The notes beneath the pieces were generated by a model. It had not been told where the DNA came from, made no database searches, and worked only from the letters and a program-made list of their open reading frames with translations. The position numbers and the translations under genes are program-made. Shown piece after piece: positions 36,190 to 46,088 of a stretch of DNA of 64,000 bases. The DNA is from Corynebacterium sp. TAE3-ERU12 (GTDB lineage Bacteria; Actinomycetota; Actinomycetes; Mycobacteriales; Mycobacteriaceae): the NCBI RefSeq assembly GCF_019209905.1, contig NZ_JAHUTM010000002.1, forward strand, positions 1 through 64,000, written 5' to 3'. The first letter of the stretch is position 1. Each line of letters opens with the position of its first letter.

Positions 36190-37941
36190 ATGAATGTGGC
36201 TTCTTTTAATGCCGTCCAGGTAGCCAAGCGGCTTTCCGGCGACCCCGAAGGCGTCAACCGCCTGGTTCGCTGGGGAGTTGCTGTGGGCATCGCCGAAGGC
36301 CTTGGTCTGGTTGCGTTACTGCCCGCACTGACCGCCTTAGCCACCGGTGAGGAAGTATTAGGCCTTGGCTTCGTCGGTTGGGTAATTGTTCTGGCGGTAC
36401 TCGCCATCGTGGGCGCCGTTGCTTATTTGATGCGTCAGTTCGTCGGCTACACCATGGCGATGAATTTCATGAACAATCTGCATCGCCTGGTCGGCGACCA
36501 GATTTCTCGACTGCCCCTGGGGTGGTTCGCCAAGGCCAACGCGGGCGCCATTTCGCGCAGCGTATCCGGGGAACTGATGATGGCCGGTGAAATCTTGGCC
36601 CTCACCACAATGACGCTGGTCGGCAATACCGTATCGATCATTGTGGTGATCATCGGTTCTTTCCTCTGGGACTGGCGCCTTGGCCTGGTCATGCTCCTCT
36701 CCATCCCGCTGTTCGCGCTGCTGGTCACGCTGAATACCAAGTGGTCAAAAACTGCGGACAGTATTGCCGATCCACCCACCGACGAGCTTTCCAACCGCGT
36801 TATTGAATTCGCCACTCGCCAGCAGGCTTTGCGCGCCACCGGTCAATCCACCAACTATCCCGAGCTGCTTGAGGCCAATGAGAATTGGTACCGCAGCCTG
36901 CAAAGGTCTGGCCGCTATAAAGCCGCGGGCGCTGTCGTCGGTACCGTTTTCACGCAGATCGTCATCGTGCTGCTCATCATTATTGCGGCCTGGTTGACGC
37001 TCTCCGGTGCCATGAGTCCCATTGAGGGGCTGGTTTTCATTGGCATGGCGCTTCGTTTCACCCAGATGGTGGATACCATCGTGAAAGCCACGCTGGCCAT
37101 GGAGGAACGTCGCCGCGTAACTGACCGGCTCGACGACATCCTCACCGCCAAGCCGCTACCTGAGCCGGAAACGTCCGCGCAGCAGCCCACTCCAGGGTCC
37201 GTGGAGCTTGCCGACGTGACATTCGGCTATGAGGAAGACACCCCCGTTCTTCGCGACGTGTCCTTCCAGGTCCCGGCGAATACTATGTGCGCCCTGGTGG
37301 GCCCGTCCGGCTGCGGTAAGACCACCGTTGCCCGTCTTATTAGCCGCTTCTACGAGGTTGACTACGGTGCGGTGAAAGTTGGTGGAGTCGAGATCGGCCA
37401 ACTCACCACCGAAGACTTAATGAGCCAGCTTTCCATGGTCTTCCAGGACGTTTACCTTTTCGACGACACTCTCGAGGCCAATATCCGGGTGGGTAAGTTC
37501 GACGCCACCACCGAAGAGATCGAGGAGGCCGCCCGCTTAGCCGGTGTCACCGAGATCGTGGACCGGCTCCCCGAGGGCTGGCACACCCCAGTAGGGGAGG
37601 GCGGTCGTGCTCTTTCCGGCGGTGAACGTCAACGCGTAGCCATTGCCCGTGCCTTGCTGAAACAAGCCCCGATTGTGCTGTTCGACGAGGCCACCAGCGC
37701 CTTGGACCCCGAAAATGAGGACAACATCATCGCCGCTACGGAGAAGCTACGCGAGCACGCCACTCTGATCGTCATTGCCCATAAACTCGACACGATCGCT
37801 CGCGCGGACCAGATTGTGCAGTTCACTGCCGATGGTCGCGTTGAAGGCGTGGGCACGCATGACGAACTGCTCCGCAGCGGAGGAACGTACCAAAAATTCT
37901 GGCGCAGCCGCAGTGCCGCCCAGGGCTGGCGCCTCAGCTAG
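36190..37941 (+). CDS. ABC transporter permease-ATPase, IrtB/YbtQ-like
   Basis: This 583-residue half-transporter has six transmembrane helices (about 20-305) and an ATPase domain with Walker [10 protein letters not shown], signature [17 protein letters not shown] and Walker [17 protein letters not shown]. The ALDPENE form is that of IrtB/YbtQ. It should form a heterodimer with the preceding protein in the plasma membrane. ATG 36190 follows the upstream stop by 5 bp; the longer frame from 36145 overlaps and is not used. Its end overlaps glpK by 4 bp. Confidence 0.85.
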   Translation: MNVASFNAVQVAKRLSGDPEGVNRLVRWGVAVGIAEGLGLVALLPALTALATGEEVLGLGFVGWVIVLAVLAIVGAVAYLMRQFVGYTMAMNFMNNLHRLVGDQISRLPLGWFAKANAGAISRSVSGELMMAGEILALTTMTLVGNTVSIIVVIIGSFLWDWRLGLVMLLSIPLFALLVTLNTKWSKTADSIADPPTDELSNRVIEFATRQQALRATGQSTNYPELLEANENWYRSLQRSGRYKAAGAVVGTVFTQIVIVLLIIIAAWLTLSGAMSPIEGLVFIGMALRFTQMVDTIVKATLAMEERRRVTDRLDDILTAKPLPEPETSAQQPTPGSVELADVTFGYEEDTPVLRDVSFQVPANTMCALVGPSGCGKTTVARLISRFYEVDYGAVKVGGVEIGQLTTEDLMSQLSMVFQDVYLFDDTLEANIRVGKFDATTEEIEEAARLAGVTEIVDRLPEGWHTPVGEGGRALSGGERQRVAIARALLKQAPIVLFDEATSALDPENEDNIIAATEKLREHATLIVIAHKLDTIARADQIVQFTADGRVEGVGTHDELLRSGGTYQKFWRSRSAAQGWRLS

Positions 37942-39506
37942 CTTTCCCAGTCCAATGTACGTTGCACCGCGTCGCCCCAACGGCTGAAAAGCCGGTCCCG
38001 CTCGGATTCCGGCATCTTCGGCGTGAAGGTGCAGTCCTCCCGCCACATTGTCCGGATCTCGTCGGTTGATTCCCAGAATCCCACCGCAAGACCAGCCGCG
38101 TAGGCGGCACCAAGGGCGGTGGTTTCGGTAATCACCGGGCGGGTGACATCAACACCGAGCACATCGGCCTGGAACTGCATCAGCAGGTCATTGCCGGTCA
38201 TGCCGCCATCGACCCGCAGCGTCGACAAGGGCACACCAGAGTCGGCATTCATCGCCTCGACAACCTCACGGGTTTGGTACGCCGTGGCCTCCAGGGCGGC
38301 ACGGGCAATATGACCCTTATTGACGTACCTGGTCAGGCCGACGATCACGCCGCGCGCATCAGGGCGCCAATGCGGCGCTAATAGCCCGGAGAAAGCCGGC
38401 ACAATAAAGCAGCCGCCGTTATCCTCCACCGTCTCGGCCAGTGTCTCAACTGCCGGAGCATTCGGGATGAGACCCAAATTATCGCGCAGCCACTGCACCA
38501 AGGAGCCCGTCACCGCAATAGAACCCTCGAGGGCATAGGCCGGCATTTCCTCACCGATGCGGTAGGCCACCGTCGTGATCAAGCCATGATCGGAGCGCTG
38601 CGGCACCGTGCCGGTATTGAGCAGCAAGAAATTGCCGGTGCCGTACGTATTCTTCGCCTCACCAGGCTCTAAGCACGCCTGGCCGAAGGTGGCGGCCTGC
38701 TGGTCACCCAAGATGCCGCCAATCGGCACGCCACTGACCGGTCCGGACCAGCGCACCTTACCCAGGTACTGCGAAGAACTGACGATCGTCGGCAGCATCG
38801 ACATCGGAATGCCCATCGCGTTGCACAGTTCCTCGTCCCACTCCAAGGTTTCGAGGTTCATCAGCATGGTGCGCGAAGCATTAGTGACATCGGTGGCGTG
38901 CAGGGCGCGGCCATCACGGCGGGTGAGGTTCCACACCAACCAAGAATCCACCGTGCCGAAGAGCAGATCCCCCTTCTCCGCCCGCTCTCGAGCCCCGTCG
39001 ACATTATCCAAAATCCAGGCGATCTTCGGCCCAGAGAAATACGTCGAAATCGGCAGGCCCGTCACCCGGCTGATCCGTTCCGAGCCGACCTCCTGCTCCA
39101 GGCGTTGGCACATCTCACTGGTGCGAGTGTCCTGCCACACGATGGCGTTATACACCGGCTCACCGGTGTCCTTATCCCACACCACGGTGGTTTCCCGCTG
39201 GTTGGTGATACCCAGGGCCGCGATATCGGTAGCGGGGTGCTCCGAGTTGGCGGTGACGTCGGCAAGCACACGGCGCGTATTCGCCCACAATTCGCGGGGG
39301 TCATGCTCCACCCAGCCGGGCCGCGGCATGATCTGCCGGTGCTCCAGCTGGCTCAGCCCAGCGCGCTCACCGTTGTGGTCAAACAGGATGCAGCGGGTGG
39401 ATGTGGTGCCCTGGTCGACGGCGGCGATAATCGACCCGCCGCCACGGTTAAACAGGGCCCGCGCCTGGGTCTCCAGCTGGGAGGTGAACTGTCCGGGGAT
39501 ACGCAC
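37938..39506 (-). CDS. glpK: glycerol kinase
   Basis: The 522-residue FGGY-family kinase phosphorylates glycerol to glycerol-3-phosphate. Signatures are [17 protein letters not shown] (about 27-43), [26 protein letters not shown], and the C-terminal [26 protein letters not shown] 25-residue N-terminal extension precedes the usual start. It begins with GTG 39506, 4 bp after the upstream gene's stop, and may belong to the acc run. No glycerol facilitator or dehydrogenase is nearby. Confidence 0.92.
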   Translation of the reverse strand: MRIPGQFTSQLETQARALFNRGGGSIIAAVDQGTTSTRCILFDHNGERAGLSQLEHRQIMPRPGWVEHDPRELWANTRRVLADVTANSEHPATDIAALGITNQRETTVVWDKDTGEPVYNAIVWQDTRTSEMCQRLEQEVGSERISRVTGLPISTYFSGPKIAWILDNVDGARERAEKGDLLFGTVDSWLVWNLTRRDGRALHATDVTNASRTMLMNLETLEWDEELCNAMGIPMSMLPTIVSSSQYLGKVRWSGPVSGVPIGGILGDQQAATFGQACLEPGEAKNTYGTGNFLLLNTGTVPQRSDHGLITTVAYRIGEEMPAYALEGSIAVTGSLVQWLRDNLGLIPNAPAVETLAETVEDNGGCFIVPAFSGLLAPHWRPDARGVIVGLTRYVNKGHIARAALEATAYQTREVVEAMNADSGVPLSTLRVDGGMTGNDLLMQFQADVLGVDVTRPVITETTALGAAYAAGLAVGFWESTDEIRTMWREDCTFTPKMPESERDRLFSRWGDAVQRTLDWES

Positions 39507-39510
39507 GGGT

Positions 39511-39951
39511 CTAGCTCACCGGCCGCGATTCGCCCTGGCGGCCGGGGTAGGGGCGCGGCGCTACAGCCTTGCGGCCAAGGCTTTGCTCCACCCACCGGCG
39601 CACCGTGTCCTTCGCTGCGGTGCAGCCCTCGGATACCGTCACCGGCTCCACTGTCGGATCGTCGTTCTCAATAACCCTCTTCGGGTCGCCGGCGGCATAG
39701 ACCACAATCTCGGCCTCGTCTTCGTCCACCGGGGTCACAATGACCTCGCCGATAAGTTCCACGTCGGCCTGCTCGCAGACTGCCCAACGGAACACCCGGC
39801 CGGCCGCAAAATCGGCGTGCGCATCGGCGATATATTCCTCCGTGACAGCGCGGCCATGCGCCTTACCCAGCGCAACGGTGTCGTCCACACGCTCATCATG
39901 GCGCAGTGGGCGCAGGTAGAAGCGGCCAGCGTTGAGTTCGATCGGGTCCAT
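39511..39951 (-). CDS. hypothetical protein, GNAT-like N-terminus
   Basis: This 146-residue cytoplasmic protein starts [18 protein letters not shown] and continues with [19 protein letters not shown]. That resembles the first strands of RimJ-type GNAT acetyltransferases, but the acetyl-CoA pyrophosphate-binding motif (Q/RxxGxG/A) is missing. The C-terminal [25 protein letters not shown] could fit a degenerate GNAT end. It lies between accBC (19 bp) and glpK (4 bp). Activity is doubtful; function unknown. Confidence 0.55.
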   Translation of the reverse strand: MDPIELNAGRFYLRPLRHDERVDDTVALGKAHGRAVTEEYIADAHADFAAGRVFRWAVCEQADVELIGEVIVTPVDEDEAEIVVYAAGDPKRVIENDDPTVEPVTVSEGCTAAKDTVRRWVEQSLGRKAVAPRPYPGRQGESRPVS

Positions 39952-39970
39952 GGCGGGTACCTTCCCTTGG

Positions 39971-41737
39971 TTAGGTGATCTCCACGAGTACGTCACCCTT
40001 GCCCACGCCCGAGCCGGCTTCCACAGCCAGGCCGGTAATGGTGCCCGCGCGGTGCGCACGGACCGGGTTTTCCATCTTCATAGCCTCAAGTACGCACACC
40101 ACGTCACCCTCGGCGATTTCTTGGCCTTCTTCGACCTCCACCTTGATCACAGTGCCCTGCATCGACGCCACTACGGCATTACCGGAGGCAGCCAATGCAG
40201 CCCCACCGGAACGACGCTTCGGTGCTTTCCGACGCGGTGCTCCGCCGCTGAGATCGATCTCCCCGGGAAGAGCAACCTCAACGCGGCGACCATCGACCTC
40301 AACGACGATGGTCTGCGGCGGCAATGAGGTGTCCGCAACCGGGGTGGAGTCCTGCTCGGGCAGGTCTTGGTCCCATTCCTCTTCAATCCAGCGGGTGTAG
40401 ACATCGAAGGATTCGCCATCGCCGACGAAGGCGGGGTGCTCCACCAGCGCGCGGTGGAACGGAATGATTGTGGCCAGGCCAGCGACGGTGTACTCATCCA
40501 GCGCCCGGGTGGCCCGGCGCAGCGCCTCTTCGCGGGTCGGGCCCCACACAATGAGCTTGGCCAGCATGGAGTCGAATTGCCCGCCGACGATATCGCCTTC
40601 GCGGATACCGGAATCCACCCGCACCCCAGGCCCAGACGGCTCGCGGTAGTTGGTGATGGTGCCGGGCGCGGGCATGAAATCATGCGCCGGGTCTTCACCA
40701 TTAATCCGGAACTCGAAAGCGTGGCCCCGCACAACCGGGTCCTCGGTGATCTCCAGCGGCTTGCCCTGGGCAATATCGAACTGGGCGCGCACCAGATCCA
40801 TGCCGGTGACTTCCTCAGTCACCGGGTGCTCCACCTGCAAACGAGTATTGACCTCGAGGAATGACATCAAACCATCAGAGCCGACCAGGTACTCCACAGT
40901 GCCCGCACCCCGGTAACCGGCGGCGCGGCACAGCTGCTTCGCGGATTCACGCAAGCGACGGTCCTGCTCCTCGGTGAGGAACGGGGCGGGGGCTTCCTCG
41001 ATGACCTTCTGGAAACGGCGCTGCAAGGTGCAGTCACGGGTTGATGGCACAATCACCGTGCCGTGTTCGTCGGCAAGCACCTGGCACTCCACATGCCGGG
41101 CCCGGTCCAGGTAGCGCTCCACGAAGCACTCACCGCGACCAAAAGCCGCCTCTGCCTCACGGGTGGCTGACTCGAACAGGTCCGGGATCTCCTCGATAGT
41201 GTGCGCGACCTTCATGCCGCGGCCACCGCCACCGAAGGAGGCCTTAATCGCCACCGGCAGGCCATGCTCCTTGGCGAAGGCCACCACCTCGGCGGCACTA
41301 TCCACCGGTCCGGGGCTGCCTGGTGTCATCGGGGCGCCGGCCTCTACCGCCATAGTGCGGGCGGTGACTTTATCCCCCAGGGCGCGGATAGCTTCCGCGG
41401 GCGGGCCGATCCAGGTCAGCCCGGCATCGACGACAGCCTGGGCGAAATCGGCATTCTCGGACAAAAACCCATAGCCGGGGTGGACCGCATCGGCGCCGGC
41501 CTTAATGGCGACGTCGATGATCTTGTCCACCCGCAGGTATGACTCAGCCGACGTCTGGCCACCCAGCGCGAAAGCCTCATCGGCCATCTGGACGAACTGG
41601 GCGTGGGCATCCGGTTCCGCGTACACGGCGACAGAAGTGATGCCGGCATCGCGGGCGGCACGGATAATGCGCACGGCGATCTCGCCACGGTTGGCGATGA
41701 GCACTTTGCTGATGGTGCGGTCCGACTGTGAGGTCAC
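39971..41737 (-). CDS. accBC: acyl-CoA carboxylase alpha subunit (biotin carboxylase-BCCP)
   Basis: This 588-residue fusion has a biotin carboxylase domain first: [17 protein letters not shown], the ATP-grasp GGGGRGMKV glycine loop near 165-174, and [16 protein letters not shown]. After a linker rich in Arg/Lys comes a biotinyl domain with the acceptor Lys in LEAMKMENP (K554). It carboxylates biotin for acetyl-CoA and propionyl-CoA carboxylation in fatty and mycolic acid synthesis. The carboxyltransferase (accD), epsilon subunit (accE) and biotin ligase (birA) are within 5 kb. Confidence 0.95.
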   Translation of the reverse strand: MTSQSDRTISKVLIANRGEIAVRIIRAARDAGITSVAVYAEPDAHAQFVQMADEAFALGGQTSAESYLRVDKIIDVAIKAGADAVHPGYGFLSENADFAQAVVDAGLTWIGPPAEAIRALGDKVTARTMAVEAGAPMTPGSPGPVDSAAEVVAFAKEHGLPVAIKASFGGGGRGMKVAHTIEEIPDLFESATREAEAAFGRGECFVERYLDRARHVECQVLADEHGTVIVPSTRDCTLQRRFQKVIEEAPAPFLTEEQDRRLRESAKQLCRAAGYRGAGTVEYLVGSDGLMSFLEVNTRLQVEHPVTEEVTGMDLVRAQFDIAQGKPLEITEDPVVRGHAFEFRINGEDPAHDFMPAPGTITNYREPSGPGVRVDSGIREGDIVGGQFDSMLAKLIVWGPTREEALRRATRALDEYTVAGLATIIPFHRALVEHPAFVGDGESFDVYTRWIEEEWDQDLPEQDSTPVADTSLPPQTIVVEVDGRRVEVALPGEIDLSGGAPRRKAPKRRSGGAALAASGNAVVASMQGTVIKVEVEEGQEIAEGDVVCVLEAMKMENPVRAHRAGTITGLAVEAGSGVGKGDVLVEIT

Positions 41738-41792
41738 GAACCCTCCTTAGCTATGGGTGGGTTCGTTCATTGTTCCACAGGTCAGGCTCGGA

Positions 41793-42677
41793 TCAGGCTG
41801 GCGGCTCGCCGGGTTCTGCACCCCTGGCCACCGGCATCCGGATCATATTGCCCCACTCCACCCAGGAACCGTCATAGTTTCGTACATTCTCCCACCCCAG
41901 CAGGTGCCGCAGCACGAACCAGGTATGGGCCGAACGCTCACCGATCCGGCAGTAGACGACGGTGTCATCAGCTAAGTCGCCGTACACCCGCTCCAAGTCG
42001 GCCCGGGACCGGAACCGCGAATTCGGGTGCACCGCCTCCGACCACGGAATATTGCGCGCCGTGGGGATATGCCCACCACGCAGCACACCTTCTTGCGGAT
42101 AATCCGCCATATGCGTGCGGTTGCCGCTGAACTCCTCCGGGGTCCGCACATCAATCAAGGTGCCCTTGCCCATCAGGTCCAGCACCTCGGGGAAGAACGC
42201 CCGCTGCTGAGCGTCGGAACGCTCCACCACGGGGTAGTCGCTGCGCGGGTATTCGGGCACCTCGAAGCTGGTATCGCGTTCCTCGGTCATCCACGCATCG
42301 CGGCCGCCATCGAGGAGCCGGACGTCGGGATGCCCAAAAAGCTCGAAAACCCACAGCGTGTAGGCAGCCCACCAGTTGGACTTATCGCCATAGATCACCA
42401 CGGTGTCATCGCGGGAAATGCCGGATTTACGCATCAGCTCCGCGAACGCCTCCGCGTCTACATAATCGCGGGTAACAGCGTCGTTGAGGTCCTTATGCCA
42501 GTCGATGCGCACCGCACCGGGAATATGCCCAATATCGTAAAGCAGCGCATCCTCATCGGACTCGACCACCCGTAGCCCAGGTGTGCCTAGACAAGCCGCC
42601 AGCCAACTGCTGGACACCAGCGACTCGGGGTGTGCGTATTCCTGGAATGGGGCATGCGGGTCATGCGGAACGGACAT
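41793..42677 (-). CDS. sseA: thiosulfate/3-mercaptopyruvate sulfurtransferase
   Basis: The 294-residue protein has two rhodanese domains. The N-terminal one lacks the catalytic Cys (YGDKSNWW at its loop). The C-terminal one has the active loop [10 protein letters not shown] with catalytic Cys. It transfers sulfane sulfur to cyanide or thiols. It sits between maf (9 bp) and accBC (55 bp) in the acc gene run, an order known from other corynebacteria and mycobacteria. Confidence 0.9.
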   Translation of the reverse strand: MSVPHDPHAPFQEYAHPESLVSSSWLAACLGTPGLRVVESDEDALLYDIGHIPGAVRIDWHKDLNDAVTRDYVDAEAFAELMRKSGISRDDTVVIYGDKSNWWAAYTLWVFELFGHPDVRLLDGGRDAWMTEERDTSFEVPEYPRSDYPVVERSDAQQRAFFPEVLDLMGKGTLIDVRTPEEFSGNRTHMADYPQEGVLRGGHIPTARNIPWSEAVHPNSRFRSRADLERVYGDLADDTVVYCRIGERSAHTWFVLRHLLGWENVRNYDGSWVEWGNMIRMPVARGAEPGEPPA

Positions 42678-42686
42678 GCCACCAGC

Positions 42687-43313
42687 CTAACCGCGCTTAT
42701 TCCAGAAATCGGATATATCCAGCTCATGGGCGGCAAGTGTCCGCCGGATCAGGGGCAAAGACAGCCCCAGCACACTCGACGGGTCCCCATCGACCCCATC
42801 AATAAACCAACCACCCAGGGCCTCCAGGGTAAACGCACCAGCACAGCCCAGCGGCTCACCAGTGCGCGCATACGCTTCGATATCAGCATCCGACGGGGTG
42901 CCGAAGCACACCAAGGTCGACACCGCATCAGCGCTGACCGCATCGGCTTGTCCTGGCCGACGAATCGTGATGCAGTGCCCGGTAATCAACTCAGCCGTGC
43001 GCCCACGCTGCTGCCGCCACCGCCGAATGCACTCCGCAACCTCATGCGGCTTCCCGGAGAGCTGCCCGTCGAGCAGCAGCATCGAATCACAGGCGATAAC
43101 GACGCTGACCTCCTCCGGGCCGGAATCCACCGCAACGGCAGCAGCTTTGGCCCGCGCCAAAGTACACACCGTGGTGTGCGGGCCAGCAGCATGCAATTCC
43201 GCCAGGATCGCGTCCTCATCCACCTCAGGGGCAATGACCTGTGGTTCGACCCCGGCATTACGCAGTACCGCCAGTCGTGAGGGCGAGCTCGACGCCAAAA
43301 TAATCCGGTGCAT
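42687..43313 (-). CDS. maf: Maf-family nucleotide pyrophosphatase
   Basis: The 208-residue protein starts IILASSSPSRLAVLRNAG, the Maf signature. It continues with VIACDSMLLLDGQLSGKP, GHCITIRR and GCAGAFTLEALGGWFIDGVDGDPSSVLGLSL. Maf proteins hydrolyse dTTP/UTP or modified nucleotides and affect septum formation when overexpressed. The ATG 43313 shares bases with the accE stop (TGATG), supporting translational coupling; the longer frame to 43382 would run through accE. Confidence 0.9.
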   Translation of the reverse strand: MHRIILASSSPSRLAVLRNAGVEPQVIAPEVDEDAILAELHAAGPHTTVCTLARAKAAAVAVDSGPEEVSVVIACDSMLLLDGQLSGKPHEVAECIRRWRQQRGRTAELITGHCITIRRPGQADAVSADAVSTLVCFGTPSDADIEAYARTGEPLGCAGAFTLEALGGWFIDGVDGDPSSVLGLSLPLIRRTLAAHELDISDFWNKRG

Positions 43314-43489
43314 CAGCGCTTCCCGGAACGCAGAAAACTCCCCGGGCTCGTCGCGGAACGATCCCGATCCCGGCTTGCCCAACCATCCCTGGTGGGGCTG
43401 CGCCGGGCCGTTAACCGGCTCAACACGTCGGCAAGCGCGGCGTGCTCAGCCTCGGTGGGGTTACCTTTACGAATCTCAAAATCGGTCAT
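43313..43489 (-). CDS. accE: acyl-CoA carboxylase epsilon subunit
   Basis: The 58-residue product begins MTDFEIRKGNPTEAEHAALA. It continues with a helix and a disordered Arg/Ser-rich tail with the conserved GWASR-type Trp. This is the pattern of AccE/PccE, the small actinobacterial subunit that bridges alpha and beta subunits. Its start overlaps the accD stop (ATGA) and its stop overlaps the maf start, so the whole run is translationally coupled. It contains one CTTGCCGAC word. Confidence 0.85.
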   Translation of the reverse strand: MTDFEIRKGNPTEAEHAALADVLSRLTARRSPTRDGWASRDRDRSATSPGSFLRSGKR

Positions 43490-44808
43490 AGTGGCTGATT
43501 CCCATGCTTACGTTCCGGGGACGGCACTGCCTTACGCTGCAGCAAGTGCAGGCTCTCAATGAGCTGGGGGCGGGTATGCGCCGGCGGGATCACCGCATCC
43601 ACATCACCGCGCGCCGCAGCCACATACGGGTCATCGCCGTGCCCAATCCGGGCAGTCGGCCACGCCAGATTCACATCCGTGCCCAGGCCCTTCGCGCCCA
43701 GCACACTGTAGGCAGTGCCGGTGGCCTGGCCGGTAATCACAGTCACCCGGCCGACGGTGGCCTCCGCCAGGGCGTAGGCCAGCTTCGCGCCGCGCCGGGC
43801 GATACCGGGCTCATCGGCGAAACCACAGGTGTCCACCAACAACACAACCGGGATATGGAAAGCATCACAGGTACGCACAAACCGGGCGGCCTTCTCCGCG
43901 GCCTCCCCGGTCACCACACCGCCGGACTCCTTCGGCTCCGTGGCCACCACACCCACCGGGGCGCCATCAATCCGGGCGAAGGTGGTCAGCATCGACGGGG
44001 CAGCCTCATCACCCAGCGGCAATAGTTCCGCATCATCGGCGATTCGGAACAGCACCTCCGCCATGCCATAACCACTGCCATCATCCGGCACGATACTGTC
44101 CAGCACCGGATCGTCATGGGGGGTCGGCGGCACCTCATAGCGCGGCGCCTCAGCCCGATTATTCGACGGCAAGTAGCTGAGCACCTCACGGGCCAACCGC
44201 ACCGCCTCGGCGTCATCAAGGGCCTCAATATAGGCCGGGCCGGAGCCCGCGCCGATCACAACGTCGGCAAGCTCAGCCGGGTGCACATCCTGCGACCGTG
44301 GGCCGGACACCACCGCCACCTGCGGCACCACGCCGGAAGCATTCGCGGCTGCGGCAAAAATGCGGGACTGCAGGCCCAGGGCGGCCACATCATCGGCCTC
44401 GCGGGTGCCGGCGTCGGTATAGAACGTCACCACCGGGGTGCCGCTTTTTACCGCCAGCTCAATGACCTTCGCGATTTTCTCCCCGCTGACTTCACCCAGT
44501 TGCCCATTTTCGATAGTGGCGTCCTGCGCGGCGACACATACCGGGCGGCCATCGACCGTGCCGTAGCCAGTGATTGCACCATCGGTGACCGGGCCCGGAT
44601 TCTCACCACGTCGGCGGGCGAGGGCATCGATCTCTACGAAAGAATCCTCGTCCAGCAGGGCGGTTACCTGGTCACGGGCGGTGAGCCGACCAGTATCGCG
44701 CAGTTCGGCGAGGGCGTCCTCACCCAGCGGGGCACGCGACTTCGCCAAACGACGCTGCAGGTCAGCGAGTTTTCCGGCCGTAGTTTTGGCGTCTGCAGCT
44801 GTGCTCAT
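43486..44808 (-). CDS. accD: divergent, shortened acyl-CoA carboxylase beta subunit
   Basis: This 440-residue carboxyltransferase keeps the family N-terminus (TTAGKLADLQRR, GRLTARDQVTALLDE), LSYLPSNNRAEAPRY, KAARFVRTCDAFHIPVVLLVD and the C-terminal ERKHGNQPL. Canonical beta subunits have about 510-550 residues. The shortfall is in two blocks: one between about 168 and 205, and one between about 387 and 405. There the oxyanion-hole loops (GAAAGGHVYSP and MGASGAVGF in AccD5/DtsR1) should be. It may be catalytically impaired or accept other substrates. ATG 44808 is the start; birA is divergent, 63 bp away. Confidence 0.8.
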   Translation of the reverse strand: MSTAADAKTTAGKLADLQRRLAKSRAPLGEDALAELRDTGRLTARDQVTALLDEDSFVEIDALARRRGENPGPVTDGAITGYGTVDGRPVCVAAQDATIENGQLGEVSGEKIAKVIELAVKSGTPVVTFYTDAGTREADDVAALGLQSRIFAAAANASGVVPQVAVVSGPRSQDVHPAELADVVIGAGSGPAYIEALDDAEAVRLAREVLSYLPSNNRAEAPRYEVPPTPHDDPVLDSIVPDDGSGYGMAEVLFRIADDAELLPLGDEAAPSMLTTFARIDGAPVGVVATEPKESGGVVTGEAAEKAARFVRTCDAFHIPVVLLVDTCGFADEPGIARRGAKLAYALAEATVGRVTVITGQATGTAYSVLGAKGLGTDVNLAWPTARIGHGDDPYVAAARGDVDAVIPPAHTRPQLIESLHLLQRKAVPSPERKHGNQPL

Positions 44809-44871
44809 GCGGGAAAGTCTACGTTGCGAAGCGGTAACAGCGGTGTCGGGCGCGCCGCTATGCTGGTCGCC

Positions 44872-45633
44872 ATGCGTGCACCCCTGGATGCTGCCGCCAT
44901 CCACGCCGGTCTCCCCGGGCGGGATGTGCAGGTACTCGATCACACCCAATCCACCAATGCCGACGCCATGCGGATCGCCGCCACCGCCGCCGACCGCACC
45001 GTGGTGGTCACCTCGGATCAGCGCGCTGGCCGCGGCCGCCTCAACCGCAGCTGGGTCGCCCCACCGCACGCCACCGTCGCCATGAGCATCATCATCCGCC
45101 CCCACAACACCGACTTCGGGCTGCTGCCCCTGGTGGCCGGGATGGCGGTGCGCGATACGCTCGCCGGCCTCGGCGTCCAGGCGCAGCTGAAATGGCCCAA
45201 TGATGTGCTCGTCGACGGCAAGAAGATCTGCGGCATCCTTGTCGAAGCAGCCACCCTCACCCCGCCGGTACTGGTGATCGGCATCGGCATCAATACCGAT
45301 ATGACCGCCGCGGAGCTGCCTGTTGCGCACGCGACCTCACTGCGCCTGCTGGGCCACCCCAGCAGCGGCGAAGACGTGGTCATTGGTGTCTGCAATGCCT
45401 TTGACCACCGCCTCGAGCAGTGGCAGTACGACCGCGGGAATTTCCTCGACGCCTTCCGCGCCCACTGCGCCACCATCGGCCAGGAGGTACGCGCGGACCT
45501 GCCCGGCGATCGCGCCATTGTCGGCACTGCCACCGACGTCCAGCACACCGGCGAACTTGTGCTTACCGACGATTCGGGCCGCACCCACATCGTCAGCGCC
45601 GGTGATGTCACCCACCTGCGGCCGGTGCAGTAA
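44872..45633 (+). CDS. birA: biotin-protein ligase
   Basis: The 253-residue enzyme attaches biotin to the BCCP domain of AccBC. Motifs: QSTNADAM, GRGRLNRSW (biotinyl-AMP binding), LKWPNDVLVDGKKICGILVE and IGIGINTD, followed by a small C-terminal SH3-like domain. No N-terminal DNA-binding helix-turn-helix is present, so it is the monofunctional (class I) type. An in-frame ATG 12 bp upstream is an alternative start. The next gene starts on the last base of its stop. Confidence 0.93.
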   Translation: MRAPLDAAAIHAGLPGRDVQVLDHTQSTNADAMRIAATAADRTVVVTSDQRAGRGRLNRSWVAPPHATVAMSIIIRPHNTDFGLLPLVAGMAVRDTLAGLGVQAQLKWPNDVLVDGKKICGILVEAATLTPPVLVIGIGINTDMTAAELPVAHATSLRLLGHPSSGEDVVIGVCNAFDHRLEQWQYDRGNFLDAFRAHCATIGQEVRADLPGDRAIVGTATDVQHTGELVLTDDSGRTHIVSAGDVTHLRPVQ

Positions 45634-46088
45634 TGGCTTTCCCCGACGACGAACTTTTCCCCGGCGAATACGTACGCATCGACGTCAACCCCACCTTTGG
45701 GCGGCTGGTGTTGCCGCTGCTGGAGCTGATCCTCGCCACCGGTGTGGCCTGGATACTGATCGGGGTTCTCGACGGTTCGCTGTTCAATGGCAGCGAATTA
45801 GCCTGGCTGCGCAGCGCGCTGGTGCTGGGTTGGCTCGCCGTGGTGGGTTGGCGCACTGTGCTGCCCGGGCTGCGCTGGCTGGGGGAGCGGTTTGTACTCA
45901 CCAACCAGCGCGTCATCCTGCGCCGCGGTGTGCTGCGCCGGGCCGTGGTCACTGTCCACCTCACCGAGATCGCCGGCGCCACCCGGGCCGGCAATACCCT
46001 GCTGTTGCACGTCGATGCTTATCACCCGCCGATGGCTATCCGGGATGTGCCGAAAATCCGCACCATCTTGCGGATGATGACGGGCTAG
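45633..46088 (+). CDS. PH-domain (YdbT/bPH2-like) membrane protein
   Basis: This 151-residue protein has two transmembrane helices (about 26-47 and 57-78). A cytosolic PH-like domain with [19 protein letters not shown] (about 86-104) and IPK-like [11 protein letters not shown] follows. This matches bacterial bPH2/YdbS-type proteins, whose role is not known. It is coupled to birA (TAATG overlap). Its end overlaps the convergent DUF1846 gene by 4 bp. Confidence 0.8.
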   Translation: MAFPDDELFPGEYVRIDVNPTFGRLVLPLLELILATGVAWILIGVLDGSLFNGSELAWLRSALVLGWLAVVGWRTVLPGLRWLGERFVLTNQRVILRRGVLRRAVVTVHLTEIAGATRAGNTLLLHVDAYHPPMAIRDVPKIRTILRMMTG

